Shown: piece by piece, positions 15,938 through 25,117 of the stretch
Layout of the letters: each line of letters starts with the position of its first letter
How positions within the stretch are numbered: the first letter of the stretch is position 1
Assembly: GCA_036734105.1 (NCBI GenBank)
Contig: DAIMZH010000001.1
Span: 62,001-126,000 of the forward strand
Direction of reading: 5' to 3'
DNA length: 64,000 bases
Source: Azoarcus_F sp036734105
GTDB lineage: Bacteria > Pseudomonadota > Gammaproteobacteria > Burkholderiales > Rhodocyclaceae
Position numbers and translations under genes: made by a program
The notes under the pieces: generated by a model
The model's input: only the letters and a program-made list of their open reading frames with translations
What the model was told of the DNA's origin: nothing
Databases searched by the model: none

Positions 15938-17602
15938 TCAAGCACCATCCCTGAGCATTCGCCTCAACACCTTTCCGACATTCGTCTTGGGCAACTCATC
16001 ACGAAACTCGATCAGATGCGGCACCTTGTAAGCGGTCAGGTTCTCCCGACAATAGCTGATGATGTCCTTCTCAGACAGTGTTGCATCCTTGCGCACCACA
16101 AAGAGTTTCACTGATTCGCCAGTACGGTCGTCGGGCACACCAACGGCTGCCACCTCAACTATCCCCGGGTGGCTGGCCACCACATCTTCCACCTCATTGG
16201 GAAACACATTGAAACCCGACACTAGGATCATGTCCTTTTTTCGATCAATGAGCCGCACGAAACCACGCTCATCCACCGTAGCTATATCACCAGTGCGCAA
16301 AAAGCGGTCAGCAGTGAAAGCCTTGCTGGTCTCATCTGGTCGCTTCCAGTACTCACGCATCACCTGCGGCCCTCTGATGCAGAGTTCACCAGCTTGACCA
16401 ATACCTAGTTCAACTCCCTCATCGTTCCGAATGCTGATCTCGGTGGATGACAGAGGCAAACCAATCGAATGGGTAAACGCTTTGATGTCCAGCGGATTGA
16501 TCGTCGCTGCGGGCGACGTTTCAGTCAAGCCATAAGCCTCAATCAACGGCCTGCCAGTCACCTTTTCCCATTTGTTCGCCACAGCCTCCTGGACCGCCAT
16601 TCCGCCACCCAAGGCAAGCTTGAAGCTTGAAAAATCCAGTTTGGCAAAATCAGGGTTATGCAGCAAGCCATTGAACAAGGTGTTGACACCGGTGATGACG
16701 GTGAACTTGTGCTTGCCCAACTCCTTGACAAAACCAGGCATGTCACGCGGATTGGTGATCAATATGTTGATCGCGCCCAACTTGAAAAAAGTCAGGCAGT
16801 TCGCCGTGAGTGAGAAGATGTGGTAGAGCGGCAGCGCCGTGATGATGATTTCCTTGCCCTCATCAACACTGCTGGCGATCCACGCATGAGCCTGAAGCAG
16901 GTTCGCCACGATGTTGCCATGCGTCAGCACCGCACCCTTGGCTACACCAGTCGTTCCCCCGGTATATTGCAGATAAGCAATGTCCTCATGGCCCAGAGTG
17001 ACAGCTTGCAGTGTCTGCTTTGCGCCAGCCGCCAGGGCAGCCGAAAACCTCGTACAACCAGGCAAATTCCAGGCTGGCACCATCTTCTTGACCTTGCGCA
17101 CCACGAAGTCGACGATCAAACCCTTGGGAAAACCCAGCATCTCGCCAAGACTGGTCACGACGACATGTGGCAAGTCGAGTTTGCCCCTCACCTTTTCGAG
17201 GGTGCAGGCGAAGTTTTCCAGGATGACAATGGCGCAAGCGCCAGAGTCACGCAACTGGTGCTCCAACTCTCGCGGGGTGTACAGCGGGTTTACGTTAACC
17301 ACCGTATAGCCGGCACGTAACACCCCGAACATTGCGACCGGATACTGCAGCACGTTGGGCATCATTAGCGCCACGCGAGCGCCCTTTGGGAGTTTCAGCA
17401 CCTTTTGCAGATAGGCACCGAAATCCGCAGACAATCGGCCGACCTCATCGTAGCTCAGCGACTTACCCATGCAGGTATAAGCCACCTGAGGACCAAACTT
17501 GCGAACCCCCTCGTCGAACACCTCGACGATTGATGCATAGGTATCCAGATCGACTTCTTCCGGCACGCTCCTGGGGTAGGCCTTCAACCAGACCTTGTCC
17601 AT
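15938..17602 (-). CDS. fadD: Long-chain fatty-acid CoA ligase
   Basis: Activates fatty acids to acyl-CoA via an acyl-adenylate at the inner face of the membrane. From the ATG at 17602, with AAGGAG seven bases upstream, the product is 554 residues, close to E. coli FadD (561). Adenylate-forming motifs are visible: YTGGTTGVAKGAVLTHGN near residue 212 (the usual Ser of YTSGTT is Gly here), EAYGLTETSP near 355, and the hinge RTGDIATVDERGFVRLIDRKKDMI near 435. The C-terminal Lys is in KTNVGKVLRRMLRD. A CBS-domain gene lies just upstream on the same strand. Confidence 0.93.
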   Translation of the reverse strand: MDKVWLKAYPRSVPEEVDLDTYASIVEVFDEGVRKFGPQVAYTCMGKSLSYDEVGRLSADFGAYLQKVLKLPKGARVALMMPNVLQYPVAMFGVLRAGYTVVNVNPLYTPRELEHQLRDSGACAIVILENFACTLEKVRGKLDLPHVVVTSLGEMLGFPKGLIVDFVVRKVKKMVPAWNLPGCTRFSAALAAGAKQTLQAVTLGHEDIAYLQYTGGTTGVAKGAVLTHGNIVANLLQAHAWIASSVDEGKEIIITALPLYHIFSLTANCLTFFKLGAINILITNPRDMPGFVKELGKHKFTVITGVNTLFNGLLHNPDFAKLDFSSFKLALGGGMAVQEAVANKWEKVTGRPLIEAYGLTETSPAATINPLDIKAFTHSIGLPLSSTEISIRNDEGVELGIGQAGELCIRGPQVMREYWKRPDETSKAFTADRFLRTGDIATVDERGFVRLIDRKKDMILVSGFNVFPNEVEDVVASHPGIVEVAAVGVPDDRTGESVKLFVVRKDATLSEKDIISYCRENLTAYKVPHLIEFRDELPKTNVGKVLRRMLRDGA

Positions 17603-17710
17603 GTTGTCTCCTTCACAGGTTGGAATCAAACTCCGACGGGCCCCGAAGCCCATCGGTCTGCCGCCCCTCCCAAGGCGTTGTGATGCAGCCAGACCGCACC
17701 ACCTCCAACC

Positions 17711-17735
17711 CGGGCATCCAGTGGCTCGATGCCCG
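17711..17735 (-). terminator. Hairpin between the CBS-domain gene and fadD
   Basis: An inverted repeat CGGGCATC...GATGCCCG with a nine-base loop lies just past the stop of the CBS gene. No T-run follows, so it may be an RNA processing or stability element rather than a true intrinsic terminator. Confidence 0.4.
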
Positions 17736-17743
17736 ACAATACT

Positions 17744-18193
17744 TTACGCCTTATCAGCCTCTTCGGGCCAATTACGTATGTAGTTCTTGAGCATGCGATT
17801 TTCAAAGCTTTGCTCTTCAAGCACAGCCTTTGCCACGTCGTGAAACGATACTACACCCATCAAGGTTTCACCATCCATGACCGGAAGATAGCGCTGGTGC
17901 TTGTCGATCATCTGGCGACGCAACTCGTCCATTTCCATATCGGGCGCAGCCGTCAAGGGCGACTGCAACATGGCACTGCCGACTTCCAGGCTGGTCCAGT
18001 CTGCTCCGCCACGACCAATGGCAAGCAAAACCTCCCTGAAAGTAAGGATACCCACCATCTGACCACGCTCGAACACCACTACCGAGCCTACGTCTTGCTC
18101 GTTCATCACCTCGACTGCCTCCCTCAAGGGGCGATCGGGCGAGATTGTGAACAAAACCTTGCCCTTGATGGCGAGGATTTCACTTACCAACAT
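17744..18193 (-). CDS. CBS-domain-pair protein
   Basis: A 149-residue protein made almost entirely of two CBS domains (about residues 8-62 and 75-130), a fold that binds adenine nucleotides and senses energy state. Recognisable strings are LREAVEVMNEQDVGSVVVFE and HQRYLPVMDGETLMGVVSFH. There is no catalytic domain. The ATG at 18193 is chosen for the AGGGAG site eight bases upstream; the longer open frame to 18475 is rejected because it overlaps fdxA. The partner is unknown. Confidence 0.88.
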   Translation of the reverse strand: MLVSEILAIKGKVLFTISPDRPLREAVEVMNEQDVGSVVVFERGQMVGILTFREVLLAIGRGGADWTSLEVGSAMLQSPLTAAPDMEMDELRRQMIDKHQRYLPVMDGETLMGVVSFHDVAKAVLEEQSFENRMLKNYIRNWPEEADKA

Positions 18194-18272
18194 GTCTTTA
18201 CTCCCTGATTCATTCGCGCGCCATCTTAGACCATCGAAACACGCTCGGCAAAGCAAACCTCTGCCCGACTGG

Positions 18273-18596
18273 TCAGCGCTCAAGCTCCGACAACTTGTCC
18301 TTCTTGCCTGCCCACTCATCAGCATCCGGCAGCGGCTCCTTTCGTTCCACAATCGCCGGCCACTGCCTGGACAACTCGGCATTGAGCGCGATGAAGTGCT
18401 GTTGATCGTCCGGCACATCGTCTTCAGCATAAATTGCCTCCACCGGACACTCCGCAACACACAACGTACAGTCAATACACTCGTCCGGATCGATCACCAG
18501 AAAGTTCGGCCCCTCCCGGAAGCAATCCACCGGGCACACGTCCACACAATCCGTGTATTTGCAACGCACACACGACTCGGTCACAACGTAAGTCAT
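18273..18596 (-). CDS. fdxA: Seven-iron ferredoxin FdxA
   Basis: A 107-residue electron carrier with one [3Fe-4S] and one [4Fe-4S] cluster. The N-terminal cysteines are in ESCVRCKYTDCVDVCPVDC, and the second set is CIDCTLCVAECP around residues 40-50. The segment FREGPNFLVIDPDECIDC is typical of the proteobacterial FdxA family. The start at 18596 has AGGAG upstream. It is transcribed away from trxA across a gap of about 300 bases that must hold both promoters; no clear boxes were resolved there. Confidence 0.96.
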   Translation of the reverse strand: MTYVVTESCVRCKYTDCVDVCPVDCFREGPNFLVIDPDECIDCTLCVAECPVEAIYAEDDVPDDQQHFIALNAELSRQWPAIVERKEPLPDADEWAGKKDKLSELER

Positions 18597-18892
18597 CTTG
18601 TCAAATCTCCTGTTGGGGTAGTTTGCGGCTGTTTTTTGAAACCGCGTTGTTGGTGTTCTCAAAGCGCCAATATAGCCAGATAGCGGTTTTTTTGCCACGT
18701 CCGGGTATTTTAGGTTGTTCTGTACAACATTAAACCTTGACGTGGAAAACGGCTTCGCATAACGTTCGGTTACACAAGCGCTGAAACCGGCAACCCCCGC
18801 CGTATCACACCGGGCCTGCAACGCCCCATACTCAGGCTTAAAACCCCACAAATCCATACAAACAGACCAATCAGGTCGAGCACCGAGGTACC

Positions 18893-19219
18893 ATGAGCGA
18901 ACACATTCACTACGTTACGGACGCTAATTTCGAATCCGAAGTCCTGCAGGCCAAAGTGCCTGTTCTGGTGGACTACTGGGCCGAGTGGTGCGGTCCCTGC
19001 AAGATGATTGCACCGATTCTTGACGACGTTTCCAACGAATATGCGGGCAAGCTCAAGGTCTGCAAGCTCAACATCGACGAAAACGCCGAAACACCAGCCA
19101 AGTTTGGCATTCGCGGCATCCCCACCCTGATGTTGTTCAAGGGCGGCAATGTCGAAGCCACCAAGGTCGGAGCGCTGTCCAAGTCTCAACTCACTGCTTT
19201 CATTGACAGCACGCTCTAA
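18893..19219 (+). CDS. trxA: Thioredoxin 1
   Basis: The general cytoplasmic disulfide reductase. At 108 residues it matches E. coli TrxA. The active site is WAEWCGPCKMIAP (Cys-Gly-Pro-Cys), and the cis-Pro loop is GIRGIPTLMLFKGG. A GAGG ribosome site precedes the ATG. It is followed by rho in the conserved trxA-rho order. Confidence 0.98.
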   Translation: MSEHIHYVTDANFESEVLQAKVPVLVDYWAEWCGPCKMIAPILDDVSNEYAGKLKVCKLNIDENAETPAKFGIRGIPTLMLFKGGNVEATKVGALSKSQLTAFIDSTL

Positions 19220-19259
19220 ACCAGCCTCACCGCATTTCGGGGCGGACCGCCCGGTTCGC

Positions 19260-19330
19260 CGTTGCCCTGCCACCCCCGCCCGGTTCGGTGGTTCCCAGTT
19301 CCGTCATCCCAAGCTCCACGCGACGATCTG
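19260..19330 (+). promoter_or_regulatory. C-rich rho leader segment, possible rut site
   Basis: The 168-base trxA-rho spacer contains a stretch rich in C and poor in G, with spaced YC dinucleotides, ending about 60 bases before the rho ATG. Known biology: rho in E. coli represses itself by Rho-dependent termination in its leader. A rut site here is inference from base composition only. Confidence 0.35.
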
Positions 19331-19387
19331 CGCGTCGGAGTCCCATCCCTGAATTCCCACCTGGGCGCGCTCGCGCAAATAAACACC

Positions 19388-20647
19388 ATGCATCTTTCGG
19401 AGCTCAAGTCTCTGCACGTAAGCCAATTGCTCAACATGGCCAATGAGCAAGGTATTGAAGGCGCCAACCGCCTGAAAAAACAAGAACTCGTGTTTGCGCT
19501 GCTCAAACAGCGCGCCAAAATTGGCGAACCCATCTACGGCGATGGCGCGCTTGAAGTGCTGCCCGACGGTTATGGCTTCCTCCGCTCGCCAGACACCTCG
19601 TATCTTGCGGGCACCGACGACATCTATCTCTCCCCGTCGCAGATCCGTCGCTTCAACCTTCGCACCGGCGACACGATCGAAGGCGAAATCCGAACGCCCA
19701 AGGACGGTGAGCGCTACTTCGCCATGGTCAAGCTCGACAAGATCAACTACGAGCCGCCTGAAAACTGCAAGAACAAGATTCTCTTTGAAAACCTCACGCC
19801 GCTTCACCCCAACGACCGCATGTCGCTGGAGCGTGACATGCGAGGCGAGGAAAACGTCACTGGTCGCGTGATCGACATGGTTGCGCCGATTGGCAAGGGT
19901 CAGCGCGGTCTGATCGTTTCACCGCCCAAGAGCGGCAAAACCGTCATGCTGCAGCATGTCGCACACGCCATCACAGCCAATCACCCGGACGTCTATCTCA
20001 TCGTGCTACTGATTGATGAGCGGCCAGAAGAAGTGACCGAAATGCAACGCTCGGTGCGTGGCGAAGTCGTCGCATCGACCTTTGACGAGCCCCCTACCCG
20101 CCACGTGCAGGTAGCAGAGATGGTCATCGAGAAGGCCAAACGCCTGACTGAACACAAACGCGATGTGGTCATACTGCTCGACTCCTTGACCCGCCTGGCC
20201 CGCGCCTACAACACGGTTCAGCCGGCATCAGGCAAAGTGCTGACCGGTGGTGTGGATGCCAACGCCCTGCAAAAGCCGAAACGCTTCTTTGGTGCAGCCC
20301 GTAACCTCGAAGAAGGTGGCAGCCTGACCATCATTGCCACGGCGCTGGTCGAAACCGGCAGCCGCATGGATGACGTCATCTACGAAGAATTCAAGGGCAC
20401 CGGCAACATGGAGCTTCACCTTGAACGCCGAATGGCTGAAAAGCGTGTTTATCCAGCCATTAACGTGAATCGCTCCGGCACCCGCCGGGAAGAGCTGTTG
20501 ATGAAGCCCGAGATACTGCAAAAGGTCTGGGTGTTGCGCAAACTGCTTTACGGCATGGACGATATCGACGCGATGGAATTCTTGCTCGACAAGATGCGCG
20601 CGACCAAGAACAACGGCGAGTTCTTCGACGCGATGCGACGCGGCTGA
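19388..20647 (+). CDS. rho: Transcription termination factor Rho
   Basis: The hexameric RNA-dependent ATPase that ends transcription at rut sites. From the ATG at 19388 the product is 419 residues, the same length as E. coli Rho. The N-terminus MHLSELKSLHVSQLL is the form found in betaproteobacteria. The cold-shock RNA-binding fold includes YGFLRSPDTSYLAG, Walker A is SPPKSGKT near residue 178, Walker B is DVVILLDSLTRLARAYN near 263, and the R-loop region follows. The longer frame from 19262 is rejected as spacer. No clear Shine-Dalgarno sequence precedes the ATG. Confidence 0.98.
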   Translation: MHLSELKSLHVSQLLNMANEQGIEGANRLKKQELVFALLKQRAKIGEPIYGDGALEVLPDGYGFLRSPDTSYLAGTDDIYLSPSQIRRFNLRTGDTIEGEIRTPKDGERYFAMVKLDKINYEPPENCKNKILFENLTPLHPNDRMSLERDMRGEENVTGRVIDMVAPIGKGQRGLIVSPPKSGKTVMLQHVAHAITANHPDVYLIVLLIDERPEEVTEMQRSVRGEVVASTFDEPPTRHVQVAEMVIEKAKRLTEHKRDVVILLDSLTRLARAYNTVQPASGKVLTGGVDANALQKPKRFFGAARNLEEGGSLTIIATALVETGSRMDDVIYEEFKGTGNMELHLERRMAEKRVYPAINVNRSGTRREELLMKPEILQKVWVLRKLLYGMDDIDAMEFLLDKMRATKNNGEFFDAMRRG

Positions 20648-20673
20648 ACAACGTCATCGCACAAGCGCACAAA

Positions 20674-20705
20674 ATGGGCACGGTGGTTGATTCCACGGTG
20701 CCCAT
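20674..20705 (+). terminator. Hairpin terminator after rho
   Basis: ATGGGCAC and GTGCCCAT arms with an inner GTGG/CCAC stem lie 26 bases past the rho stop. The following T-rich stretch on the plus strand is short (CTTCTTGTT), but four Ts follow on the minus strand. It may act on both convergent transcripts. Confidence 0.6.
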
Positions 20706-20770
20706 CTTCTTGTTCAACAGCCCAGTGTCAAGTCTCTCAAACTCTCCAGCAAAACACTGACAAATCATGT

Positions 20771-20803
20771 CAGGGAGTCAGGCAGCATTTGCCAGACTCC
20801 CTG
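20771..20803 (-). terminator. Hairpin terminator after the hydroxyacyl-CoA dehydrogenase gene
   Basis: A strong stem CAGGGAGTC paired with GACTCCCTG, extended by GGCA/TGCC inside, lies 15 bases beyond the stop of the minus-strand gene at 20819. No good T-run is present. Confidence 0.55.
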
Positions 20804-20818
20804 TTGCAGGCCTTAAGA

Positions 20819-21670
20819 TCAGTTGTAATCGTAAAAGCCCTTGCCGGACTTGCGACCCAGGTAGCCAGCCTCGACCATCTCGACCAGCAACGGTGCCGGG
20901 CGATATTTCGGGTCCTTGAAACCATCAAACAACACCTGCATCACAGCCAACTGCACATCAAGACCAATCATGTCGCACAAGGCCAATGGACCAATCGGGT
21001 GATTGCAACCGAGTTTCATCGCATCATCAATCTCTGCCGCAGTGGCCAAGCCCTCGCCCAGTGCAAACACCGCTTCATTGATCATCGGGCACAACAAGCG
21101 ATTGACCACGAAACCCGGGCTGTTTCTGACCTGCACCGGAGTTTTGCCGATGGCGCGCGATACTTTCTCGACAGCCTCGTAGGTAGCGTCGCTGGTTTGC
21201 AGCCCGCGAATCAGTTCAACCAGTGCCATCATGGGAACCGGATTGAAAAAATGCATGCCGACAAATTTGTCAGCACGCTGGGTGGCTGCGGCCAGACGGG
21301 TAATCGAGATCGACGACGTGTTGGTGGCAATCATTGCGTCATCACGCAGAATCCCATCCAACTGCGCAAAAATAGTGAGTTTGAGGTCAAGCCTTTCAGT
21401 CGCGGCCTCGATTGCCAGATCAACCCCTGACAGCGCAGACATGTCAACCGACGTGCTGATGCGCGCCAAGGCCGCAGCCTTTTCAGCCTCGCTCATCTTC
21501 TCTTTCTTGATCAGTCGATCCAGACTGCCGGAGACGGTCTTGACGGCACGCTCAATCGACGCCTCCGCCACATCCGTGAGCACCACATCAAAACCTGCCA
21601 CTGCAAATGCTTGAGCAATACCGCTGCCCATCGTGCCGGCACCAATCACACCAATGCTTCGAATTTCCAT
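20819..21670 (-). CDS. 3-hydroxybutyryl-CoA dehydrogenase
   Basis: An NAD(P)-dependent oxidoreductase interconverting 3-hydroxyacyl-CoA and acetoacyl-CoA, in fatty-acid, polyhydroxybutyrate or aromatic-degradation pathways. The product is 283 residues, the length of the stand-alone Hbd/PaaH enzymes. The dinucleotide site GVIGAGTMGSGIAQAFA is at residues 7-23. TNTSSISITRLA, GMHFFNPVPMMALVELI with the catalytic His, and NSPGFVVNRLLCPMINEAVF follow. No thiolase or hydratase gene is adjacent. A 24-base palindrome lies 52 bases upstream of the start. Confidence 0.93.
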   Translation of the reverse strand: MEIRSIGVIGAGTMGSGIAQAFAVAGFDVVLTDVAEASIERAVKTVSGSLDRLIKKEKMSEAEKAAALARISTSVDMSALSGVDLAIEAATERLDLKLTIFAQLDGILRDDAMIATNTSSISITRLAAATQRADKFVGMHFFNPVPMMALVELIRGLQTSDATYEAVEKVSRAIGKTPVQVRNSPGFVVNRLLCPMINEAVFALGEGLATAAEIDDAMKLGCNHPIGPLALCDMIGLDVQLAVMQVLFDGFKDPKYRPAPLLVEMVEAGYLGRKSGKGFYDYN

Positions 21671-21722
21671 AGTGGATCATTCCTAAAGTTGGTCAAGGAG
21701 TTACGCCACAAACAGGCCTGCC

Positions 21723-21746
21723 GACCCATACTGTAGCGTATGGGTC
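21723..21746. promoter_or_regulatory. Perfect inverted repeat upstream of the hydroxyacyl-CoA dehydrogenase gene
   Basis: Arms GACCCATAC and GTATGGGTC, each nine bases and exactly complementary, flank a six-base spacer. The site is 52 bases before the ATG at 21670 and has no T-run. An operator for a dimeric regulator is more likely than a terminator, but the regulator is unknown. Confidence 0.5.
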
Positions 21747-21815
21747 AGACTTTACAACAAACGGTGACAAGTTTGCCAGCGAAGCGGCGGCAACAAGCAT
21801 TTGCGCAGGCGAAAA

Positions 21816-21867
21816 CCGGGCTGATTACAAAACCGAAAGAAAACGCAGAAAGCAGCGCTTAGCCCGG
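21816..21867 (-). terminator. Possible terminator after aapP
   Basis: CCGGGCT and AGCCCGG arms are separated by a long loop of about 38 bases, followed on the minus strand by TTTT. It lies 30 bases past the aapP stop. The long loop makes this a weak candidate. Confidence 0.35.
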
Positions 21868-21897
21868 CAGTAGTGGTTTCCGCCTGACATCATCCCA

Positions 21898-22695
21898 TCA
21901 GTGATTCAGAATCTGTTGCAAAAACTGCCGGGTGCGCGCTTCCTGCGGGTTGTTGAAAAACTCGGCAGGTGCACCCTGCTCCACAATCTCTCCCTGGTCC
22001 ATGAAGATCACGCGATCGGCAACGGTTTTCGCAAAGCCCATTTCGTGAGTGACACAGAGCATGGTCATTCCGCTGCCCGCCAACTCTATCATCACGTCCA
22101 GCACTTCCTTGATCATCTCTGGATCGAGTGCTGACGTAGGTTCATCAAACAGCATGATCTTCGGATTCATGCACAGCGAACGTGCAATAGCAACGCGCTG
22201 CTGCTGACCGCCAGACAACTGGCCCGGATATTTTCTTGCCTGATCCGGAATCTTGACCCGCTCCAGATACTGCATGGCGGCCTCTTCAGCCTCTTTACGC
22301 GGGGTTTTACGAACCCAGATTGGCGCCAGACAGCAGTTTTCAAGAACCGTGAGATGCGGAAACAGGTTGAAGTGCTGAAACACCATTCCCACCTCGCGGC
22401 GAATGGTGTCGATGTTCCTCAGATCGTTGGTCAACTCGATACCATCGACAATGATCTGCCCTTGTTGATGCTCCTCCAGCCGGTTGATACAGCGAATGAA
22501 AGTTGATTTGCCTGAACCGCTAGGCCCACAGACAACAATACGCTCACCCTTGACCACCTCCAGATTGAGACCGCGCAGCACATGAAACTGGTCATACCAC
22601 TTGTGCATGTCGATGACCCTGATTATAGGCTCATCCTTGTTAGCCACAGACGCCAGATGGGTGCGCGGCTGGATCAATTCGGATTCCTGACTCAT
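21898..22695 (-). CDS. aapP: General L-amino acid ABC transporter, ATP-binding protein
   Basis: The ATPase of a polar amino-acid importer of the Aap/Bzt type. It has 265 residues from the ATG at 22695 (GGGAG upstream); a TTG at 22737 is an alternative. Walker A is GPSGSGKST, the Q-loop region GMVFQHFNLFPHLTVLENC, the signature LSGGQQQRVAIARSL, Walker B IMLFDEPTSALD, and the switch His is in CVTHEMGF. It is the last gene of aapJ-Q-M-P, the standard order. Confidence 0.95.
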   Translation of the reverse strand: MSQESELIQPRTHLASVANKDEPIIRVIDMHKWYDQFHVLRGLNLEVVKGERIVVCGPSGSGKSTFIRCINRLEEHQQGQIIVDGIELTNDLRNIDTIRREVGMVFQHFNLFPHLTVLENCCLAPIWVRKTPRKEAEEAAMQYLERVKIPDQARKYPGQLSGGQQQRVAIARSLCMNPKIMLFDEPTSALDPEMIKEVLDVMIELAGSGMTMLCVTHEMGFAKTVADRVIFMDQGEIVEQGAPAEFFNNPQEARTRQFLQQILNH

Positions 22696-22737
22696 TTCAG
22701 ACTGACTCCCGGTAGTGAATTCGATGTCGGCGCGCAA

Positions 22738-23844
22738 TCAGCGCTTGTGGCCCGTGTGTAGCTTTCGTTCAAGCATCTGGCTGTAGCGGGACATACCGTA
22801 ACAAAACACCCAGAACGAGAAGGCTGCAAAGATATAACCCTCGGTGGCGACGTTACGCCAGGCCGGATCAATGATGGTCGACTGCACCGCCCGCAGCAGA
22901 TCAAACAAGCCAATCACCAGTACCAGCGTCGTGTCCTTGAACAGGGAAATCAGGGTATTGACGATACCCGGGATGACGATTTTCAATGCCTGCGGCAGGA
23001 TGATCAGGAAGGTACCCTGCCAGTACCCCAGGCCAAGCGCCTCCGCTGCCTCATACTGCCCTTTGGGAATTGCCTGCAAGCCACCCCGGATAACCTCTGC
23101 CATATACGCAGACTGGAACAGCGTGATGCCGATCAGCGCGCGAAGCAAGCGGTCAAAAGTGACACCATCGGGCAAGAACAAGGGCAACATCACCGACGCC
23201 ATGAACAGGATGGTGATCAGCGGCACGCCACGCCAGAATTCGATGAACACCACGCATAGCGCACGCACAAGTGGCATGTCGGAACGTCGACCCAGTGCGA
23301 GCAGGATCCCGATGGGTATCGCCGCAACAATGCCGACATAGGCAAGAATCAAGGTCAGGGTCAAACCGCCCCATTTACCGGTCTCGACGATGTCCAGCCC
23401 GAAGGTTTCGCTACCGTAGATCATCACGAAGGAGAGGACCGGGAACACCGTGACCCCAAACACACCCAGAATCATCTTGATGCGCGCAGACACAGCACTG
23501 AAAAACTGCGGCACGATGATGATGCCAAAGACCAGATAGATGAAGTTGATCCGCCAATACTCGCTCTCGGGATAGAAGCCGTAGATAAAAAAGTCCAGGC
23601 GTGTACCAATGAACACCCAGCACGCCCCTTCACTCGTGCAGTCGGCGGGTGAGTCTCCGATGAAGTCCGCCTTGAGTATCGCCCAGTCAATGATGGGGAT
23701 CAGGCTGGAGATGATGAAATAACCCAGAATGACGGTCAGTAGGCCACTGAACCAACCGGGAAAAAGGTTTTTTCGCACCCACCCAAGTACACCCACGCTG
23801 GCGTTTGGCGGCAACAGGACGGCACTGCGTTTTTCTTCGGCCAT
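22738..23844 (-). CDS. aapM: General L-amino acid ABC transporter, permease AapM
   Basis: One of two membrane subunits of the importer. It has 368 residues with about eight membrane segments. The N-terminal half is an extended region containing PADCTSEGACWVFIGTRLDF, typical of AapM/BztC. The C-terminal half is a classic HisM-type permease domain with the EAA loop EAAEALGLGYWQGTFLIILP near residue 270, which contacts the ATPase. It starts two bases after the aapQ stop. Confidence 0.93.
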   Translation of the reverse strand: MAEEKRSAVLLPPNASVGVLGWVRKNLFPGWFSGLLTVILGYFIISSLIPIIDWAILKADFIGDSPADCTSEGACWVFIGTRLDFFIYGFYPESEYWRINFIYLVFGIIIVPQFFSAVSARIKMILGVFGVTVFPVLSFVMIYGSETFGLDIVETGKWGGLTLTLILAYVGIVAAIPIGILLALGRRSDMPLVRALCVVFIEFWRGVPLITILFMASVMLPLFLPDGVTFDRLLRALIGITLFQSAYMAEVIRGGLQAIPKGQYEAAEALGLGYWQGTFLIILPQALKIVIPGIVNTLISLFKDTTLVLVIGLFDLLRAVQSTIIDPAWRNVATEGYIFAAFSFWVFCYGMSRYSQMLERKLHTGHKR

Positions 23845-23845
23845 G

Positions 23846-25033
23846 TCAGCGCTCCCTCAAGGCGGCAGCCTTGTTGTAGATGTTCATCAGGAACGAGATT
23901 GTCAAACTGATGGTGAGATAGACCAGCATGGTGATGGCGACAATCTCCACCGCCTGACCCGTTTGGTTCAAGGTCGTCCCCATGAACACCGAGACCAGAT
24001 CCGGATAGCCGATGGCGACAGCCAGCGAAGAGTTCTTGGTGAGGTTGAGGTATTGGCTGGTGAGCGGCGGAATGATCACGCGCATCGCCTGCGGGATGAT
24101 CACCATGCGCAAAGTCGTGCTGCGCTTCAAGCCCAGCGCCGACGCTGCTTCAGTCTGGCCATGGCTAACCGCCTGGATACCCGAGCGTACAATTTCGGCA
24201 ATGAAGGCTGCCGTATAGACAGTCAAGGCCATCAACAAAGCCCCAAGCTCGGGAATCATGACGATTCCACCCCGGAAATTGAAACCGCGCAGTTCCGGAA
24301 CGCTCCAGTCCAGCGGCGACCCCGCGACAAAAAACACCAGCAGCGGCACACCAATCACCATGGCGATGCCCACCAGGATGGAGGGAAACATTTCACCAGT
24401 CGCGTCCTGCCGCTTTCTGGCCCAGCGATGCAACAGAAAAGCACCTGCCAGTGCCAGTACCAGGGCCACCCAGACAATGCCGAAACCCTCCTCGGGCACC
24501 GGAGACGGCAAATAAAGACCGCGATTGTTCAAGAAAAAAGCGTCGGCAAACTCCATGCTTTGGCGCGGACCGGGAAGGTTGCGCAGCACGGCGAAATACC
24601 AGAAAAATATTTGCAGCAACAGTGGGATGTTGCGGAAAGTGTCAACAAACACCGCCGATAGCGTGGACACCAACCAGTTCTTCGAAAGCCGCCCAATGCC
24701 AATCACAAAACCCAGAATGGTGGCAAACAAAATACCCAGGCCCGACACCAGCAAGGTGTTGAGAAGCCCCACCATGAAGGTTCTTCCGTATGACATGGTT
24801 TCGTCAAACGGAATCAGGCTCATCACAATGCCAAAGCCGGAAGGCTGGCTCAGGAAGCCCAAACCGGTGTTGATGCCTCGCCGCTCCATGTTGGAGACGG
24901 TGTTTTCGAAAATCGTCCAGAAAAAGTAGACCACGACCAGGGCAGTCAGTATCTGGAAAGTGCGCGAACGAACGTTGGGGTCGTTCCACAGGCGAGCTAG
25001 ATTGCCCGAGCGCGTTGTGCGTTTATCGGCCAT
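23846..25033 (-). CDS. aapQ: General L-amino acid ABC transporter, permease AapQ
   Basis: The second membrane subunit. It has 395 residues from the ATG at 25033 (MADKRTTRSG); the frame is open a further 13 codons. Membrane segments begin near residue 28 (ILTALVVVYFFWTIF). The interior NNRGLYLPSPVP is a known AapQ/BztB hallmark. The EAA loop TEAASALGLKRSTTLRMVII lies near residue 320. It is followed closely by aapM, and 84 bases separate it from aapJ. Confidence 0.94.
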   Translation of the reverse strand: MADKRTTRSGNLARLWNDPNVRSRTFQILTALVVVYFFWTIFENTVSNMERRGINTGLGFLSQPSGFGIVMSLIPFDETMSYGRTFMVGLLNTLLVSGLGILFATILGFVIGIGRLSKNWLVSTLSAVFVDTFRNIPLLLQIFFWYFAVLRNLPGPRQSMEFADAFFLNNRGLYLPSPVPEEGFGIVWVALVLALAGAFLLHRWARKRQDATGEMFPSILVGIAMVIGVPLLVFFVAGSPLDWSVPELRGFNFRGGIVMIPELGALLMALTVYTAAFIAEIVRSGIQAVSHGQTEAASALGLKRSTTLRMVIIPQAMRVIIPPLTSQYLNLTKNSSLAVAIGYPDLVSVFMGTTLNQTGQAVEIVAITMLVYLTISLTISFLMNIYNKAAALRER

Positions 25034-25117
25034 GAGTTGCTGTCCCGATGACGACAGCGCCCGGACGGGCACTGCAAACTGGGGCTGACACTTGCCAGCC
25101 CCGACTCAACTACCAGA

